Of a DNA stretch of 64,000 nucleotides, positions 61,951 to 64,000 are shown piece by piece. Source of the stretch: Microvirga zambiensis WSM3693 (lineage in GTDB: Bacteria; Pseudomonadota; Alphaproteobacteria; Rhizobiales; Beijerinckiaceae); contig NZ_JAERQD010000003.1 in assembly GCF_016735695.1 (NCBI RefSeq), positions 186,001-250,000 on the forward strand, given 5' to 3'. The translations under genes and the position numbers were made by a program. Below the pieces are notes generated by a model. That model was given only the letters and a program-made list of their open reading frames with translations. It ran no database searches and had not been told where the DNA came from. Numbering within the stretch: position 1 is the stretch's first letter; every line of letters starts with the position of its first letter.

Positions 61951-63174
61951 TCAGCCCTTTTTGCCCGGATCGAGCGGCCGGCCGAGCAGGCGGGCGAATT
62001 CCGCCTCTATATCCTCGACGGAGAACGGATCCGTCGGCTTCTGCTGGGCGGACGGCGCTTCCTTGGCTTGCGGCGGTAGCGGGGCCGCTGCGGGTTGTGG
62101 AGTCGGGACCGGGCGGATCGGTTCGGGAGCCGGCATGGGCTCCGCCACCTTCTCCTCGGCACGCTCTTCCTCGAACGTCTCCTCTTCCTCGGTCACCGGC
62201 TCCGCATCGGCGGGGGTCGATTCGAGAATCTCCTCTTCCTTGATCTCCTCGTGACCGACGACCGGAGCCACGACAGGAGTTGGCGGCACCGGAGGCGGGA
62301 CGGGGATCGAGGGCCGCTTCAGGGCCTCTTCGAGCTGCTTGGCCATGTCCGAGAGAAGGCCTGCATCGGGAGCGGGACGCTCCGAGGGGGCAGGGCGCAC
62401 CTCAGGTGCCGGCTGCGGCGGGCGGACAGGTTCCGGCGGCATGGGCGGTGCCGGCGGCACCGGTGTCGCGCGGGACTGGAACGGGGGAGGCGTGAAGGTC
62501 GGGCGCGGTTCGGGGCGCTCCACCACGGGGATCGGGGCCGGCGAAGGGCTTTGCTCAACCGGATTGCGTGCCTCGGCGCGCAGGGCCTGGATGGTGGGAG
62601 CCGCGGAGACAGCGACGGCATCGGGCTTCAGGACCGGCTCCGGATGGGCCGGGATCGGGGCACTCACCTTCGCGACCGGCGAGAGCTCCTCGTCCATATC
62701 CGATTCCTCTGACGGGCGGCGGACGAAGGTGCCGAGCTGGGCGGCGAGCTGGCTCTCGATGGAGGGCCGCCCATTGCTCTCGACTTGCGGCGCCCGTACG
62801 GGAGGCTGGTCGAGGGTCGGCTCGAAGCGCTCCGCGCCCGTGTCGTTCGAGGGGGCCTGGATCCGGGCGCCGGCGACGCGGACGATGTTGGTCTCGATCA
62901 CCACGTCGTTAGGGCCGCCGATCAGCAGCAGATGCTCGACATTGTCCCGCCGGAGCAGGAGAAGCTGCCGTTGCCGGTCGAGATCGTAAACATCGACGAT
63001 GCCGAGCCGGGGCTGGCGGCTGCGGCTGCGGTCGCCGCTGCCCGGCATCATCAGACGCGCACCAGTCAGCTTTCGGAAGACCACACCGAAGAGCACGAGC
63101 AGGACCAGGATGATCGCGAAGGCGATCGCAAATTGAACGGCCCGGGACGCTTCGATACCAAAAAGAGATGACAC
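61951..63174 (-). CDS. FliO-like membrane protein with long Pro/Glu-rich tail
   Basis: 407 residues. One membrane helix at about 13-34 (VQFAIAFAIILVLLVLFGVVF), then a FliO-like beta domain (LGIVDVYDLDRQRQLLLLRR, NVEHLLLIGGPNDVVIE) at about 57-100. The remaining 300 residues are Pro-, Glu- and Ala-rich and probably disordered, ending with a short conserved helix (DIEAEFARLLGRPLD). No flagellar genes occur in the window, so a FliO role is not implied. Confidence 0.75.
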   Translation of the reverse strand: MSSLFGIEASRAVQFAIAFAIILVLLVLFGVVFRKLTGARLMMPGSGDRSRSRQPRLGIVDVYDLDRQRQLLLLRRDNVEHLLLIGGPNDVVIETNIVRVAGARIQAPSNDTGAERFEPTLDQPPVRAPQVESNGRPSIESQLAAQLGTFVRRPSEESDMDEELSPVAKVSAPIPAHPEPVLKPDAVAVSAAPTIQALRAEARNPVEQSPSPAPIPVVERPEPRPTFTPPPFQSRATPVPPAPPMPPEPVRPPQPAPEVRPAPSERPAPDAGLLSDMAKQLEEALKRPSIPVPPPVPPTPVVAPVVGHEEIKEEEILESTPADAEPVTEEEETFEEERAEEKVAEPMPAPEPIRPVPTPQPAAAPLPPQAKEAPSAQQKPTDPFSVEDIEAEFARLLGRPLDPGKKG

Positions 63175-63259
63175 GTTGAACTCTCAAGCGTTGTGCTGGC
63201 CGTTGCAGGCCAAGTCTGTGTTGGTTGTACCACATTGACCGCCAAAGCCAGCAGCAAGG

Positions 63260-63274
63260 TTAATGAATGGTTAA
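63260..63274. promoter_or_regulatory. CtrA-binding site in the fliO-like/cckA intergenic region
   Basis: TTAA-TGAATGG-TTAA followed by C is a perfect match to the CtrA consensus TTAA-N7-TTAAC. It lies 86 bases before the fliO-like start and 267 before cckA within the 366-base divergent gap 63175-63540. No other element was recognised in the gap. Confidence 0.65.
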
Positions 63275-63540
63275 CGGGCGCCGGCTTCAGCACATGATCC
63301 GTGGGCGAGGAACGGTCCTCGAGGATCCGTCCAAGATGGGGCTGTTCACGCCTTCATCAAGAAAAATAGGGATTTCCTATGGCAAGAGGTCCCGCAGATC
63401 CTGTCGCGTCCCCTACGAACCCTTGCTTTCGCTCGCCGCGAAGCCTTAGAGGTCGATCAATAATTGGCGTGTAGAATGGTCGGCAGGGAGCGATCGGCTC
63501 GTCATGGCACGGCCGCCTCCGTTGAGGATAATGATATTCC

Positions 63541-64000
63541 ATGGCTTATGAGGGCGACACGCCAAAGGGGTCGGCTATCGACCGTTCCGACCGTCACGGC
63601 CATATCGGATGGGTGCTGCTTCTCGCCGGCATCCTCGTCGGCGCGACCCTCAGCGTCCGTTTTCTCGCCACGGAGCATGCACAGCTCCTGATCCTCGGCC
63701 TGCTGGCCTTCTTCGCGATGGCCGGGGTGTTCTACCTCTTCGCCACGGCGATCGGCGTCGTTCAGTTTTCAGGGCAGACAGCGCGCAACGATATCACCAA
63801 GCTCATGGCGGATACGTCCAGCGACGGGCTCGTGGCGATCGAGGACGACGGGCGCGTCACTTATGCCAATGAGGCCTATCTGTCCTTTGCCGGTTTGCAG
63901 GGCGGGGAGGTGCGCTCAGTCGAGCGCCTGTTCATGGGCGCGCCGGAAGTGTCCGAGGCGATCTATCGTCTCGCCCAGGCCGCGCGCGAGCATCGCACCG
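63541..64000 (+). CDS. cckA: Hybrid histidine kinase CckA, N-terminal part (3' end outside window)
   Basis: The frame from ATG 63541 stays open to the right edge (153 codons). Two membrane helices at about 23-42 and 49-71 are followed by a PAS domain (LMADTSSDGLVAIEDDGRVTYANEAYLSFAGL). This is the CckA beginning; the kinase and receiver domains would lie beyond the window. CckA phosphorylates ChpT and then CtrA. The CtrA box upstream supports the call. Confidence 0.8.
   Translation, partial: MAYEGDTPKGSAIDRSDRHGHIGWVLLLAGILVGATLSVRFLATEHAQLLILGLLAFFAMAGVFYLFATAIGVVQFSGQTARNDITKLMADTSSDGLVAIEDDGRVTYANEAYLSFAGLQGGEVRSVERLFMGAPEVSEAIYRLAQAAREHRT

Noticed and set aside
63175..63540. CcrM methylation site (GANTC) in the cckA promoter
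   Set aside because: No GANTC sequence was found in the gap.

Overview
The window is about 64 kb of GC-rich chromosome from an alphaproteobacterium, most likely Hyphomicrobiales of the Methylobacteriaceae/Microvirga/Bosea type. The evidence is a CckA-type kinase with a CtrA box, a zinc-ligand-poor DksA, a GPR/RgsE-like polar growth protein, several families of interspersed palindromes, and GTG starts with ATGA overlaps inside operons. No rRNA, tRNA, CRISPR array, transposase or prophage gene was recognised. The species call is inference.

Layout. 1-4.8 kb: a CoA-thioester aromatic degradation operon (C-terminal part of a salicylyl-/2-aminobenzoyl-CoA monooxygenase-reductase, SDR, MarR, enoyl-CoA hydratase, acyl-CoA dehydrogenase, RidA). 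4.9-7.0 kb: a double-PAS diguanylate cyclase and a GreA-like factor. 7.1-11.9 kb: a complete Liv-type ABC importer on the minus strand. 12-20.5 kb: an EamA exporter, a broken thioesterase, an SMP-30 enzyme, a two-domain Usp, a class III cyclase-TPR protein, PPK2, a GST, and a LigD-type protein with phosphoesterase and polymerase domains but no ligase domain. 20.6-26 kb: an Opp-type peptide importer. 26.1-29.8 kb: urate to allantoate catabolism (PuuD, UraH, an allantoinase-OHCU decarboxylase fusion, a GlcG-like protein). 29.9-34.7 kb: a BON-LysM protein, rhodanese, two c-type cytochromes, an XRE-cupin regulator, an EamA exporter and a small membrane protein.

34.7-36.7 kb: a metallophosphoesterase-glycosyltransferase pair that looks like the PlcP-Agt lipid-remodelling system, preceded by three Pho-box-like heptamers spaced 11 nt apart. 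36.7-39.6 kb: a helical hypothetical protein, an MFS carrier and a dipeptide-epimerase-type enzyme. 39.6-43.9 kb: an Mla-type lipid transport operon (STAS-MlaE, MlaF, MlaD, lipoprotein). 44.2-49 kb: a 1,592-residue membrane-anchored helical protein with 22-residue apolipoprotein-like repeats, proposed as the growth-pole-ring protein. 49-58.8 kb: ferredoxin, Usp, a VWA protein, a Kef-type antiporter, a trans-sulfuration PLP enzyme, MoxR, SixA, GNAT and a secreted hypothetical. 58.9-64 kb: a YcjX/YcjF pair, DksA, a FliO-like protein, and the first 153 codons of cckA behind a perfect CtrA box.

The most notable themes are envelope and cell-cycle related: lipid remodelling, inter-membrane lipid transport, the polar growth ring and the CckA-CtrA circuit lie within 30 kb. 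Twelve interspersed palindromes of four families occupy gene ends; one supplies the end of a coding sequence and one lies next to a broken gene.
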